Positions 35,360 through 44,406 of a stretch of DNA of 64,000 nt are shown here, one piece after another. The notes below the pieces were generated by a model. The model did no database searches. It was not told the DNA's origin and saw nothing but the letters and a program-made list of their open reading frames with translations. A program made the translations under genes and the position numbers. Source of the DNA: Marinobacterium sp. LSUCC0821 (GTDB taxonomy: Bacteria; Pseudomonadota; Gammaproteobacteria; Pseudomonadales; Balneatricaceae); the NCBI RefSeq assembly GCF_012848475.1, contig NZ_CP051666.1, positions 1,387,501-1,451,500 on the forward strand. The letters run 5' to 3'. How positions within the stretch are numbered: position 1 is the stretch's first letter; each line of letters begins with the position of its first letter.

Positions 35360-36367
35360 ATGACAAATCTAAAAATTAAACTACTTGGTGCAGCTGTTGG
35401 CGCAGCGATTTCAATGGGCGCTATGGCTGAAACAACAATGCGTGTTGCTACATGGCTTCCACCAACTCACCCACAGAACGCCGTGGGCATGGTTAACTTC
35501 CAGAAGATGGTTGAAGAGGCTACTGAAGGCCGCGTTAAAGTAGTGATCGAAAACTTCCAGGGTCACCCAAAAACAATTTACTCATCAGTTGAAGATGGCA
35601 TCATCGATGCATCTTGGGGTGTTAACGCTTACACACCAGGTCGTTTCTCTCTAACTGGTATGGCTGAGATTCCAGGTGAGATGGCAAATGCTGAAAAAGC
35701 ATCTGTAGCACTTTGGAAAGTACAGCAAGAGTACTTCGCAAAAGCGAATGAGTACGACGGTCTTGAACTACTAGGTATGTGGGTACACGCACCAGGCGTA
35801 ATGCACACTAAATTCCCTGTAAACAGCCTAGATGATCTTAAAGATAAGAAGATCCGTCTTGGTGGCGGTATGGTTAACGACCTAGCTGCTCGTTTAGGTG
35901 TAACTCCAGTTGCTGGCTCAGCTCCAAGCTCTTACGAAAAACTACAGCAGGGTGTTGTAGATGGTACGTTCCTACCAGCAGGTGAGCACAAATTCTTCAA
36001 ACTTTCTGAAGTTACTAGCCACCTAACTGCATTCCCAACAGCGCTGTACACTACTGTATTCAGCTTTGTTGCTAACCCAGACTTCATGGACAGCCTAGAT
36101 CCTAAAGATGCTGACGCTATCCGCAATGCACTAGGTGAGAACCTAACTCGCATGGAAGGTAAGCTATGGCAGGATATGGATGCAGTGGGCTTTGCACATG
36201 CTAAAGAAGCTGGCACATCAGTTCACATGGTTGACGCTTACGAGAAGCTAGCGGCAGACATGAAAGGCATGATGAAAGGCCTAGATCAGAAATGGATGGA
36301 ATCTGTATCTGATCGTGGCGTAGATGCGAAAGCTGCACTTGCTGCATTCCGTAACTACCAGAAATAA
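35360..36367 (+). CDS. TRAP transporter substrate-binding protein (DctP type)
   Basis: Periplasmic binding protein, 335 residues. Signal peptide of about 23 residues ending AMA. Family features are MRVATWLPPTHPQNAVGMVNFQKMVEEA at the mature N-terminus and LDDLKDKKIRLGGGMVNDLAARLGVTPV, with the Arg that binds the substrate carboxylate expected in the KIRLGGG segment. Codon choice is narrow (CTA, GTA, GCA, GAA repeated), unlike the flanking genes, which suggests high expression. Ligand unknown; proximity to paa suggests a carboxylic acid of aromatic catabolism. Confidence 0.92.
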   Translation: MTNLKIKLLGAAVGAAISMGAMAETTMRVATWLPPTHPQNAVGMVNFQKMVEEATEGRVKVVIENFQGHPKTIYSSVEDGIIDASWGVNAYTPGRFSLTGMAEIPGEMANAEKASVALWKVQQEYFAKANEYDGLELLGMWVHAPGVMHTKFPVNSLDDLKDKKIRLGGGMVNDLAARLGVTPVAGSAPSSYEKLQQGVVDGTFLPAGEHKFFKLSEVTSHLTAFPTALYTTVFSFVANPDFMDSLDPKDADAIRNALGENLTRMEGKLWQDMDAVGFAHAKEAGTSVHMVDAYEKLAADMKGMMKGLDQKWMESVSDRGVDAKAALAAFRNYQK

Positions 36368-36384
36368 GATCTTTTAGATCCAAC

Positions 36385-36418
36385 AGGCCCCCTGTCGATT
36401 CGACTCGGGGCCTTTTTT
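36385..36418 (+). terminator. Rho-independent terminator of the TRAP operon
   Basis: AGGCCCC (36385-36391) pairs with GGGGCCT (36407-36413), with an inner GTCGA/TCGAC extension, followed by six T. Located 18 bp after the binding-protein stop and before the thioesterase start. Confidence 0.9.
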
Positions 36419-36435
36419 ATACCAAGGCTACTGTA

Positions 36436-36876
36436 ATGAATATCAATCACGAGCAAGTACTTGTCGCGAAATGTGTTAACGGAAAACTGACTAGCGTAAG
36501 GGTAGATGTCTCGCCCATCACGCAAGAGTTAGGAATGGTGATTGAGAGTGCTGAAGCAGGGAACCTTCTTCTTAGCTTCGAGCTAGGTGAACAATATAGC
36601 CAGGGCAACCATGTAATACAGGGTGGAGCAGTCACTATGGCACTGGATGCAGGACTCGCCTTTAGCGCCCTATCAATGATTAAGGATGGCCAATCGGTCG
36701 CTACGCTGAATATGCAGACCCAGTTTTTCAAACCGGTGCATCCTGGGAAGGTTTGGGTAAGAGCGAAGGTCGACAAGCCGGGACGAAACATCATGTTCTG
36801 CTCTGCACAGCTCGTCGATAAAGACGATCGTGTACTAGCGACAGCACAATCCCCCCTGCAGGTGATTAATCTCTAA
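36436..36876 (+). CDS. PaaI-family hot-dog thioesterase
   Basis: 146 residues. The hot-dog core shows NHVIQGGAVTMALDAGLAFSALSM (family motif with Gly-Gly and the catalytic Asp in the following helix) and VATLNMQTQFFKPVHPGKVWVRAKV. PaaI-type enzymes rescue CoA from dead-end acyl-CoA esters in phenylacetate degradation. The link is suggested by its place near paa but it is transcribed separately, after the TRAP terminator. Plain acyl-CoA thioesterase is the safer call. Confidence 0.82.
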   Translation: MNINHEQVLVAKCVNGKLTSVRVDVSPITQELGMVIESAEAGNLLLSFELGEQYSQGNHVIQGGAVTMALDAGLAFSALSMIKDGQSVATLNMQTQFFKPVHPGKVWVRAKVDKPGRNIMFCSAQLVDKDDRVLATAQSPLQVINL

Positions 36877-36945
36877 CTCAAGGTTGGGATCACCTAGCGT
36901 TTTCAGCTATGCTTCGTCTCGATAATTGAAACGGACACGCGCAAC

Positions 36946-37749
36946 ATGGCGACCTATGCAATTGGTGATATACAGGGCTGTTACCGCTCATTAATCACCC
37001 TTCTTGAAAAGATCAATTTCGCATCAGACGACACTCTCTGGTTAGCCGGCGATCTTGTGAACCGTGGCCCTGATTCACTTGAGACACTTCGCTTTGTTAA
37101 ATCTCTAGGTGAGCAAGCAAAAGTGGTTTTAGGCAACCACGACCTGCATCTTCTTGCACTGCGTACAGGCGTAGAGCGCAAACTCGGTAAAACACTCATT
37201 CAGGTGATGGAGGCTGACGACTGCAACGAGCTGCTCGACTGGCTACAGTTACAACCACTTCTAGTTGATAGTGAAGAGATGGGGTTCGTCATGACACATG
37301 CCGGCATCCCTCACATCTGGGATCTGAGCCAAGCAAAGCAACTCGCAAATGAGATAGAGCAGTGCTTAACCTCTGAACATGCCGTTGATTTTTTTCATGC
37401 TATGTATGGCAATCTACCCTCAAACTGGGACAGTAATCTGGCAGGCAATACGCGTTTGAGGGTCATCACTAACTATCTTACCCGCATGCGTTTTATTGCA
37501 GAGGATGGCACACTCGACTTTGAGGCCAACGGCGGATTAGAGACCCAACCTCAGGGTTTTAAGCCCTGGTTTGAGTTTCTAACACAAGTTAACACCCGCA
37601 CACAAATCACAGGCCACTGGGCAGCTTTGGGGCTGCGTGAGGGAAAAGATCATATCGCACTAGATACAGGCTGTGTCTGGGGCGGTAAACTAACAGCATT
37701 ATGTTTAGATAATCGACAGATAACCTCTGTTGATAGCCAAGAAATTTAA
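36946..37749 (+). CDS. apaH: Bis(5'-nucleosyl)-tetraphosphatase, symmetrical (ApaH)
   Basis: Hydrolyses Ap4A symmetrically to 2 ADP and removes Np4-type mRNA caps. 267 residues. Metallophosphatase motifs in order: YAIGDIQGCYRS (GD), WLAGDLVNRGPDSLE (GDxVxRGP), VVLGNHDLHLLALR (GNHD), FVMTHAGIPHIWD and TGHWAALG. All metal ligands are present. It is normally next to apaG; here it heads an apaH-glpE-cca group 30 kb away. Confidence 0.95.
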   Translation: MATYAIGDIQGCYRSLITLLEKINFASDDTLWLAGDLVNRGPDSLETLRFVKSLGEQAKVVLGNHDLHLLALRTGVERKLGKTLIQVMEADDCNELLDWLQLQPLLVDSEEMGFVMTHAGIPHIWDLSQAKQLANEIEQCLTSEHAVDFFHAMYGNLPSNWDSNLAGNTRLRVITNYLTRMRFIAEDGTLDFEANGGLETQPQGFKPWFEFLTQVNTRTQITGHWAALGLREGKDHIALDTGCVWGGKLTALCLDNRQITSVDSQEI

Positions 37750-37757
37750 GGAGAGCT

Positions 37758-38078
37758 ATGAGCCAGTTCAAACACATCATTGCAAAAGAGGCACTTGAAC
37801 TTATTGAAGCGGGTGCAACTGTTTGTGATATCCGTGACCCACAGAGCTTTGCGAACAACCATATCAAAGGCGCATTCAACCTTAATAATGGCAACCTACA
37901 AGAGTTTATCGACAGCAATGAGTTTGATACCAATGTATTGGTCTGCTGCTATCACGGCATGAGCAGCCAGTCTGCCGCTGCCTTCCTATGTGATCGTGGC
38001 TTTGAAAATGTCTACTCTATCGACGGCGGTTTCGAGCGCTGGGCGCTGGCATTTCCAGACCACTGCGAAAAGGGCTAA
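37758..38078 (+). CDS. glpE: Thiosulfate sulfurtransferase GlpE (rhodanese)
   Basis: Single-domain cytoplasmic rhodanese, 106 residues. The active-site loop [15 protein letters not shown] carries the catalytic Cys (second of the CC pair), and [12 protein letters not shown] is the typical upstream strand-turn. ATG has AAGGAGAG just upstream. It lies between apaH and cca, the order also seen in Pseudomonas-like genomes. Confidence 0.93.
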   Translation: MSQFKHIIAKEALELIEAGATVCDIRDPQSFANNHIKGAFNLNNGNLQEFIDSNEFDTNVLVCCYHGMSSQSAAAFLCDRGFENVYSIDGGFERWALAFPDHCEKG

Positions 38079-38080
38079 CA

Positions 38081-39160
38081 GTGCAGATCTATCTCGTCGG
38101 TGGTGCCGTTCGCGATCAACTCCTAGGTCTACCTGTAAAGGATAGGGACTGGGTGGTCGTTGGTGCAACCCCCGAGGAGATGACGAATCAGGGGTTTCGT
38201 CCCGTTGGAAGTGACTTTCCTGTTTTTCTACACCCAGAGACTCATGAAGAGTACGCCCTTGCTCGCACTGAACGCAAGAGCGGCCGAGGCTATAAGGGCT
38301 TTACCTTCCACACGTCACCAGACGTCACTCTAGAAGAAGATCTCATCCGCCGGGACCTAACTATTAACGCAATGGCGATGGATGATCAGGGCAATATCAC
38401 CGACCCTTTCAATGGCCAACAAGACATTCAAAACCGGATCCTGCGCCACGTCTCAGATGCCTTTTTAGAGGACCCATTAAGAGTACTTAGAGTTGCTCGT
38501 TTTCTTGCACGCTTCGCTCACCTAGGCTTTACCATAGGGCCAGAGACGCTAGAGTTAATGGGCAAAATCGCATCCGATGGAGAGTTGGATCACCTTACGC
38601 CTGAACGCGTTTGGCAAGAGTTTGAGCGTGCACTTGCTGCTATTACAAGCAGCGCCTTTTGGGAGGCTTTAGATGCCTCCAAAGCACTCTACCTGCTTCA
38701 GGGATTAGGTCGCATACCTAGTGAGCAACTCATCACACTCAACTCTGAAGAGCTGCAGGCCTCGGAAGAGAAGTTTGCCCTCGCCTGCCACTTAGCCGAA
38801 TTAAACAGTGATGAGTTGGATAACCTTTGTGAGTCACTACGTATTCCAAATCGCTATCGCGATTTAGCCAAAGCGCAGCTTCGTCATGGAGCGACAGTGC
38901 AAACCTTTAGACAAGCCAATGCGGAAGCGAAACTTGATCTAATTAGCGAGTTTAAACTGATCAAACAACCAGAAGCTATTGAACCCTTAATTCACATTGC
39001 ACGGGCCCTACGCCCCAACGAAGTGATCACATCCGACTCGATTGAACAAGCAGCCCAAGAAGTTGCAAAAATCCAAGCCAAGGATCTGATTCCCGAGGGG
39101 TTCAGTGGCGTTGAGCTGGGTAGAGAGATACGAAAACGCCAGTTACTGCTGTTGGAATAA
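38081..39160 (+). CDS. cca: CCA tRNA nucleotidyltransferase
   Basis: Adds or repairs the 3' CCA of tRNAs. 359 residues from a GTG two bases after the glpE stop. Class II polymerase head: [31 protein letters not shown] with the catalytic Asp pair (DRD), then [14 protein letters not shown] and [17 protein letters not shown] (RRD motif). It is shorter than the 412-residue E. coli enzyme and shows no HD phosphohydrolase domain, so it is the minimal form. Encoded CCA ends on the tRNAs here mean its main role would be repair. Confidence 0.94.
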   Translation: MQIYLVGGAVRDQLLGLPVKDRDWVVVGATPEEMTNQGFRPVGSDFPVFLHPETHEEYALARTERKSGRGYKGFTFHTSPDVTLEEDLIRRDLTINAMAMDDQGNITDPFNGQQDIQNRILRHVSDAFLEDPLRVLRVARFLARFAHLGFTIGPETLELMGKIASDGELDHLTPERVWQEFERALAAITSSAFWEALDASKALYLLQGLGRIPSEQLITLNSEELQASEEKFALACHLAELNSDELDNLCESLRIPNRYRDLAKAQLRHGATVQTFRQANAEAKLDLISEFKLIKQPEAIEPLIHIARALRPNEVITSDSIEQAAQEVAKIQAKDLIPEGFSGVELGREIRKRQLLLLE

Positions 39161-39165
39161 TAAAT

Positions 39166-39495
39166 TTACTTCGGGGGCAGTGCCGACGTATTAGTCAGCG
39201 CCATCCCTAGCAGAGATTTAAAGCGCTCATCGTCAAACAGTGCATCATCAGAAACATCAACAAAACCACCCATAGGACGCCCCGTGAAAGCGAGTGGTTT
39301 TACTCCCTTCAAACGACAGGCATCTTCCTGACTCGCCTTACCGACTCGGAACATAGCTCCTCGTGAATGCACTCCGCATAACATGTTGCCAGAGAGCATA
39401 AAAACCAACCCACCAAACATTTTTCGTTCGGTAATATCAGGTCTGAATTGAAGTAGCTCTCGGAACCGAGCTGCTCGATTTTCGTCATAGGCCAT
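39166..39495 (-). CDS. TfoX N-terminal domain protein
   Basis: 109 residues, a single TfoX_N domain: RFRELLQFRPDITERKMFGGLVFMLSGNMLCGVHSRGAMFRVG, then GRPMGGFVDVSDDAL. Full TfoX regulators of natural competence carry a second, C-terminal domain that is absent here, so a competence role should not be assumed. It is convergent with cca, the two stop codons lying six bases apart. Confidence 0.85.
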   Translation of the reverse strand: MAYDENRAARFRELLQFRPDITERKMFGGLVFMLSGNMLCGVHSRGAMFRVGKASQEDACRLKGVKPLAFTGRPMGGFVDVSDDALFDDERFKSLLGMALTNTSALPPK

Positions 39496-39648
39496 ATAAG
39501 ATTACTCTCTTTTAGTTATCCCAAAGTTTATAGCAAAAATGGGTGAATAATTGCCAATTAGACCTTCACTTTCTTGCTGGTGCGTGTAGGATTAGGGGAT
39601 GCATTTTTTTGCAGAAACAACTAGCTTGTTTGAAAAATCTGCATTATA

Positions 39649-39681
39649 TTGCACATGCAACCTGTTTTATTCGTAAAACAG
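39649..39681. promoter_or_regulatory. Two adjacent palindromes upstream of the ABC transporter operon
   Basis: TTGCA-CA-TGCAA (39649-39660) and, one base further on, CTGTTTTA-TTCG-TAAAACAG (39662-39681) are both perfect inverted repeats. They lie 60-95 bp before the binding-protein start in a 248-bp AT-rich gap. The second could equally be a stable UUCG-loop hairpin in the leader RNA. Either suggests regulated expression; no cognate regulator is evident. Confidence 0.5.
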
Positions 39682-39743
39682 AACTATGAAACATAATAAA
39701 AATCCGTTGGGAATCATTCACCCCATCGACAAGGATATACAAG

Positions 39744-40922
39744 ATGAAAAAACTCACCGCTCTTGCCCTAGCGACAAGCATGGCATCTGCTTCAGCATTC
39801 GCTGATACTGTAAAAATTGGCTACGTAACAACGCTAACCACTCCTGCTGCAATCATCGGTAAAGATATGGAAAACGGCGTAAACCTTGCGCTTGAACACC
39901 TTGGCGGCAAAGCTGGTTCACACGACCTTGAAGTTATCTTCGCTGACGACGGTTTCGCACCTGAAACAGGTAAGCAGGTTACTGACCGTCTTGTTAAACA
40001 GGACAATGTAGACTTTGTTGCTGGTTACATTTGGTCGCACGTACTCATGGCTTCTCGTAAGTCGGTACTAGATGCAGACAAGTTCCTAATTATTTCGAAT
40101 GCCGGCGCTTCTCCTGCTGCAGGCAAACTATGTCACGAGAACCAGTTCTCAGTTGGCGTTCAGAACGACCTTGGCCCTATGGCGATGGGTGACCAGATGA
40201 ACGCTGCAGGCATCAAGAAGCTTTACATGATGGCGCCAAACTACGCTGCTGGTAAAGACATGGTCTCTGGCGTAGAGCGTACTTTCAAAGGTGAGATTGT
40301 TGGTAAAGATCTGACTAAATGGGGTAAGGATGCACAGCTAGACTTCTCTGCAGAACTAGCAAAAGCTAAAGCTTCAGGCGCAGATGCGATTTGGGTCTTC
40401 TACCCAGGTGCAGCTGCAGGCGCATTCATCAAGCAGTACCAGCAGGCAGGTCTTGCTGAATCTATGCCGCTTTACACCTCATTCACTATCGATGCGATCT
40501 CTCTACCAAAACTGCAGAGCGCCGGCTTCACTGCAGCACTTGGTTCACAGACGACTCAGATCTGGGATCCAACCATCGATACTGCGGCTAACAAAAAGTT
40601 TGTAGCTGACTTTAAAGCGAAATACGGACACTACCCATCGTACTACGGTGCTCAGGCATACGACACGATCAAAGCGATCGCTGCTGCTGTAGAAGCAGCT
40701 GATGGCGCTGGTGATAAAGATAAGATCCGTGCTGCGCTTAAATCAGTTAACTACGACTCAGTTCGTGGCAAATACACTTACGGTAATAACAACTTCCCAA
40801 TCCAGAAGCTCTACCTACGTGAATTCGTAGCTGATGCAGACGGTGTTTGGTCTTCTAAGATCGTTGGTACGGTCTACGAAAACGGTCAGGATCCATACGC
40901 TTCAGAGTGTAAGCTTAAATAA
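39744..40922 (+). CDS. ABC transporter substrate-binding protein (branched-chain amino-acid/aromatic type, LivJ-like)
   Basis: Periplasmic binding protein, 392 residues. Signal peptide ends SAFA at about residue 20; mature start DTVKIGYVTTLTTPAAIIGKDMENGVNLALEHLGGKAG is the Peripla_BP_6 pattern. YIWSHVLMASRKSVLDADKFLIISNAGASP and the C-terminal YGAQAYDTIKAI follow. Members of this group beside aromatic genes often bind benzoates or phenylpropanoids rather than Leu/Ile/Val. The salicylate/gentisate genes downstream make an aromatic acid a reasonable guess. Narrow codon use suggests high expression. Confidence 0.88.
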   Translation: MKKLTALALATSMASASAFADTVKIGYVTTLTTPAAIIGKDMENGVNLALEHLGGKAGSHDLEVIFADDGFAPETGKQVTDRLVKQDNVDFVAGYIWSHVLMASRKSVLDADKFLIISNAGASPAAGKLCHENQFSVGVQNDLGPMAMGDQMNAAGIKKLYMMAPNYAAGKDMVSGVERTFKGEIVGKDLTKWGKDAQLDFSAELAKAKASGADAIWVFYPGAAAGAFIKQYQQAGLAESMPLYTSFTIDAISLPKLQSAGFTAALGSQTTQIWDPTIDTAANKKFVADFKAKYGHYPSYYGAQAYDTIKAIAAAVEAADGAGDKDKIRAALKSVNYDSVRGKYTYGNNNFPIQKLYLREFVADADGVWSSKIVGTVYENGQDPYASECKLK

Positions 40923-40939
40923 GCTTTAGCGGGTCATAC

Positions 40940-40961
40940 GAGGGGGCTTTACAGCCCCCTC
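40940..40961 (+). promoter_or_regulatory. Strong intercistronic hairpin after the binding-protein gene
   Basis: GAGGGGGCT (40940-40948) pairs perfectly with AGCCCCCTC (40953-40961) around TTAC. There is no T-run, so it is probably a processing or mRNA-stability element, or a weak attenuator, that raises binding protein relative to the downstream permeases. Confidence 0.65.
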
Positions 40962-40998
40962 ATCTCAATCAAGTTACCAAATTTCATGGAGTGGCATC

Positions 40999-41922
40999 GT
41001 GGATACCACACTACTGGTCATTCAATCACTGAATGGGCTACAACTCGGTCTTCTACTGTTTCTGGTAGCCTCAGGCCTTACCCTCGTTTTCGGGATTCTA
41101 GATTTCGTTAACCTCGCACATGGCTCGCTCTACATGCTTGGAGCCTTCATCTGTGCGTCGCTGACCTTTTACTTTGACAGTTTTCCAATTGCGCTATTGG
41201 TTTCCCTGCCGCTGATTGGTATTTTCGGTTATCTATTTGAAATAATCGTGGCTCGCAAGCTCTACCAACGTGATCACCTTGACCACGTTTTGGGTACCTT
41301 TGGAGCGATTCTAGTCATCGACACCTGTGCCCACCTTATCTGGGGCGCCTCTGGTATATCTGTTCCGCTACCTGACTATCTTGAAGGACAGGTATCACTG
41401 ACAGCTGATATTCAAATTCCAGTTTTCCGTCTTCTGATAATCGCTGCAGGCCTTGCCTCTGCTGCGGGCCTATTCTGGATGGTGAACTACACACGCCTTG
41501 GTATGCTGATCCGAGCAGGTGCTTCAAACCGCACCATGGTCTCTGCTCTGGGTGTAGATATTAAAACGCTCTTCTCTCTCGTATTTGCGATGGGTGCAGT
41601 ACTGGCCGGTCTAGCAGGCATGCTTGTTGCACCTATTACTGAAGCGTCACTCGGCATGGGTAACAATATTATCATCACTGCATTTGTGGTCATCATTGTC
41701 GGCGGTATCGGCTCAATGAAGGGGGCATTTATCGCTGCGATTCTTATTGGTGTTATAGATACCCTAGGGCGTGCTTTCCTTGATGATATTTTCGCGCTGT
41801 TCATGTCTCCAATTGCTGCAGAGAACTCTGCGCCAGCGATCTCTTCAATGCTGATCTACATCATCATGGCGCTAGTACTCTACTTCAAACCGGCGGGTCT
41901 ATTCCCACCTAAAGTGCGTTAA
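40999..41922 (+). CDS. ABC transporter permease (LivH type)
   Basis: 307 residues, GTG start with GGAG upstream. About eight hydrophobic segments; QLGLLLFLVASGLTLVFGILDFVNLAHGSLYMLGAF is the LivH N-terminal signature, and VVIIVGGIGSMKGAFIAAILIGVIDTLGRAF contains the EAA-like cytoplasmic loop. It forms the membrane channel together with the LivM-type permease 14 bp downstream. Confidence 0.92.
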   Translation: MDTTLLVIQSLNGLQLGLLLFLVASGLTLVFGILDFVNLAHGSLYMLGAFICASLTFYFDSFPIALLVSLPLIGIFGYLFEIIVARKLYQRDHLDHVLGTFGAILVIDTCAHLIWGASGISVPLPDYLEGQVSLTADIQIPVFRLLIIAAGLASAAGLFWMVNYTRLGMLIRAGASNRTMVSALGVDIKTLFSLVFAMGAVLAGLAGMLVAPITEASLGMGNNIIITAFVVIIVGGIGSMKGAFIAAILIGVIDTLGRAFLDDIFALFMSPIAAENSAPAISSMLIYIIMALVLYFKPAGLFPPKVR

Positions 41923-41936
41923 GTAAGGAGTTTGTA

Positions 41937-42905
41937 ATGCGCAACCTATTAGGAAAAGGGATGACGACTTGGGGAATGATGGCACTCCTCTTTGTAGTGC
42001 CATTGGTATTCTTCTACACCGGCAACCCATTTTATTTGGATCTAGCAACTCGACTGATCATCCTTGCGATTGCAGCAGTCGGCCTTAATTTTGTACTCGG
42101 TTACGGTGGCCTAATCTCATTTGGCCATGCTGCTTTTATTGGCCTTGGCGCCTATGCTGTTGGCATACCTGTTTACCACGAGATTTACGGCGGCTGGGAT
42201 GCGGTAGCCACCACAAACGGCTTTGCACACTTTGGACTCGCAATCTTAATTGGCGCACTTTTTGCGCTCATTACTGGTGCCATCAGCCTAAAAGTGCGTG
42301 GGGTCCACTTCATCATGATCACCATGGCTTTCGCGCAGATGATCTACTACCTGGTGATGTCTATCTCTGAATATGGTGGTGATGATGGTCTAGTCATAGA
42401 CATGCGCTCAGAGTTTCCGCTGATCTCCCTAGATGATCCTATCCAGTTCTTCTTGATCGCATTTGCTTCGCTCGCACTGGTTATGTGGCTTGTTCACCTA
42501 ATGGTTAACTCACGTTTCGGCATGGTTCTGCGCGGCTCTAAAGGCAACGAAACTCGAATGATTTCACTAGGCTATCCAACCTACCGCTACCGCCTAGTTG
42601 CCTATGTTATTTCAGGGGCTATATGTGGTTACGCTGGAGCACTACTAGGTAACTTTACCGCCTTCATCTCCCCCGAGATGATGGACTGGTCTCGCTCTGG
42701 CAATCTGATGTTTATGGTCATCCTCGGTGGTGTAGCTACCATCTTTGGGCCAGTCCTTGGTGCAACAGTGTTCATCGTATTGGAAGAGATTCTCTCTACC
42801 TACACTGTTTACTGGCACCTACCTTTCGGCCTTATGTTGGTACTTGTCGTTATGTACAGTCGCGGTGGTTTAACTGCCCTACTTCAAGGCAAAGGGGGTA
42901 AGTGA
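41937..42905 (+). CDS. ABC transporter permease (LivM type)
   Basis: 322 residues with about ten hydrophobic segments. Typical motifs: AVGLNFVLGYGGLISFGHAAFIGLGAYAVG near the N-terminus, HFIMITMAFAQMIYY and the C-terminal VILGGVATIFGPVLGATVFIVLEE (EAA-like loop). Its stop overlaps the start of the ATPase gene, so translation is probably coupled. Confidence 0.92.
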   Translation: MRNLLGKGMTTWGMMALLFVVPLVFFYTGNPFYLDLATRLIILAIAAVGLNFVLGYGGLISFGHAAFIGLGAYAVGIPVYHEIYGGWDAVATTNGFAHFGLAILIGALFALITGAISLKVRGVHFIMITMAFAQMIYYLVMSISEYGGDDGLVIDMRSEFPLISLDDPIQFFLIAFASLALVMWLVHLMVNSRFGMVLRGSKGNETRMISLGYPTYRYRLVAYVISGAICGYAGALLGNFTAFISPEMMDWSRSGNLMFMVILGGVATIFGPVLGATVFIVLEEILSTYTVYWHLPFGLMLVLVVMYSRGGLTALLQGKGGK

Positions 42906-43648
42906 TGTCTGCGATTCTTGAAGTTAAAAACCTGGTTAAACAGTACGGCGGTCTAACGGCAACTGACGACCTAAACCTAACGCTTAAGCAGGGTGAAATT
43001 CATGCGATTATCGGACCAAATGGTGCCGGTAAAACAACACTGGTATCGCAGTTATCTGGATTTGTAGAGCCAACAAGCGGAACCATCCTCTTTAAAGGCA
43101 AGGACATTACACGCTTAGAGCCGCATAAACGTGCTCATATTGGTATTGCCCGCACCTACCAGATCACATCATTGATCATGGAGATGACTGTTCTCGAGAA
43201 CATCGCTCTTGCGATTCAGGCTCTTGATGGACACTCATTCAAGTTCTTCAAACCGGCAAGTTCAGTCAAACACATTCAAGAGGGCGCCATGGCGCTTCTA
43301 GAGCGTGTTGGCTTAGCTGAAAAAGCACAGATGCTAACATCTGCACTGTCGCACGGTGAGCACCGCAACATGGAGCTTGCGGTGGCTCTGGCTGCTGATG
43401 CAGAACTGTTGTTGTTAGACGAGCCTATGGCTGGCCTTGGTCCTGATGAAACAGGCCAGATGGTTGAGCTACTCAACTCACTCAAAGGTGAACGAACCAT
43501 TCTACTCATTGAACATGACATGGATGCCGTATTTGCACTAGCCGATCGTATCTCTGTATTGGTGTACGGACACGTTATCGCAACCGGCACACCAGATGAA
43601 ATTCGCAACGATGAGAAAGTTCAACACGCCTACCTAGGTGAGGAGTAA
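42905..43648 (+). CDS. ABC transporter ATP-binding protein (LivG type)
   Basis: 247 residues from ATG 42905. Walker A GPNGAGKTT, Q-loop region IARTYQITSLIMEMTVLENIALA, signature ALSHGEHRNMELAVAL (LSHGE instead of LSGGQ, common in this subfamily), Walker B LLLLDEPMAGLGPDE and switch His in LIEHDMDAVFALADRI. The C-terminal EVQHAYLGE-like ending (DEKVQHAYLGEE) is typical of LivG. Confidence 0.93.
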   Translation: MSAILEVKNLVKQYGGLTATDDLNLTLKQGEIHAIIGPNGAGKTTLVSQLSGFVEPTSGTILFKGKDITRLEPHKRAHIGIARTYQITSLIMEMTVLENIALAIQALDGHSFKFFKPASSVKHIQEGAMALLERVGLAEKAQMLTSALSHGEHRNMELAVALAADAELLLLDEPMAGLGPDETGQMVELLNSLKGERTILLIEHDMDAVFALADRISVLVYGHVIATGTPDEIRNDEKVQHAYLGEE

Positions 43649-43651
43649 ACA

Positions 43652-44353
43652 ATGCTTAGAGTAGAAGGATTAGAGACAAGTTACGGCAGCAGCCAGGCGC
43701 TCTTTGGTGTTGATCTAGAGATTGGAGCTGGTCATGTTGCTACCCTCATGGGTCGTAACGGCATGGGTAAAACCACCACCATAAACTCGATTATGGGTGT
43801 GGTAAAGCCAGGCAAGGGAAAGATCAGTTTTGAAGGTCAGGATATCTTTGGTATCCCTAGTTTTAAGATTGCCCGTTTAGGGCTGGGTCTCGTACCTGAA
43901 GGCCGTCAGATATTCCCTAACCTCACCACCATGGAGAACTTGATCGCGACGGCGAGTAACCACTTGCAGCGTGACAATCCATGGACTGTTGAGCGCGTTT
44001 TAGGGCTTTTCCCAGAACTTGGTACACGTGAATCATCAATGGGCAACCTACTCTCTGGTGGCGAGCAGCAGATGCTGGCAATCGGCCGCGCCCTGATGAC
44101 TAACCCTAAACTGCTTATTCTGGATGAGGCTACCGAGGGACTGGCCCCACTGATCCGTCAAAAAATCTGGGATGCCTTGGGTGAGATTCGCAATGAGGGG
44201 ATGTCTATCCTTGTTGTCGACAAGAACCTTCACGACCTTGTGAAGCTTGCTGATGTTCACTTCATTATGCAGCGTGGACAGGTTGTATGGAGTGGCACTT
44301 CAGAGCAGCTAGATGCTGATGAAGAGGCTAGACACAACTATCTCGGCCTCTAA
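43652..44353 (+). CDS. ABC transporter ATP-binding protein (LivF type)
   Basis: 233 residues. Walker A GRNGMGKTT, LGLVPEGRQIFPNLTTMENL (LivF-specific), signature LLSGGEQQMLAIGRALM, Walker B LLILDEATEGLAPLI. The switch position reads DKNLHDLVKLAD where most LivF have a His after D/E-xN, so the H-loop residue may be the following His. Last gene of the five-gene importer; a terminator follows. Confidence 0.93.
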   Translation: MLRVEGLETSYGSSQALFGVDLEIGAGHVATLMGRNGMGKTTTINSIMGVVKPGKGKISFEGQDIFGIPSFKIARLGLGLVPEGRQIFPNLTTMENLIATASNHLQRDNPWTVERVLGLFPELGTRESSMGNLLSGGEQQMLAIGRALMTNPKLLILDEATEGLAPLIRQKIWDALGEIRNEGMSILVVDKNLHDLVKLADVHFIMQRGQVVWSGTSEQLDADEEARHNYLGL

Positions 44354-44371
44354 AAGCCAAACCCACCGGTT

Positions 44372-44406
44372 AAAACCGTCTCAATGAGAATTGAGGCGGT
44401 TTTTTT
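44372..44406 (+). terminator. Rho-independent terminator of the ABC transporter operon
   Basis: AAAACCGTCTCAAT pairs with ATTGAGGCGGTTTTTT across a GAGA loop, ending in a T-run. It reaches the last codons of the convergent hydrolase gene and the A-run on its left could let it act for that strand also. Confidence 0.88.

Noticed and set aside
39166-39495. Competence regulator TfoX
   Set aside because: Only the N-terminal TfoX domain is present; many single-domain proteins of this type have no competence role.
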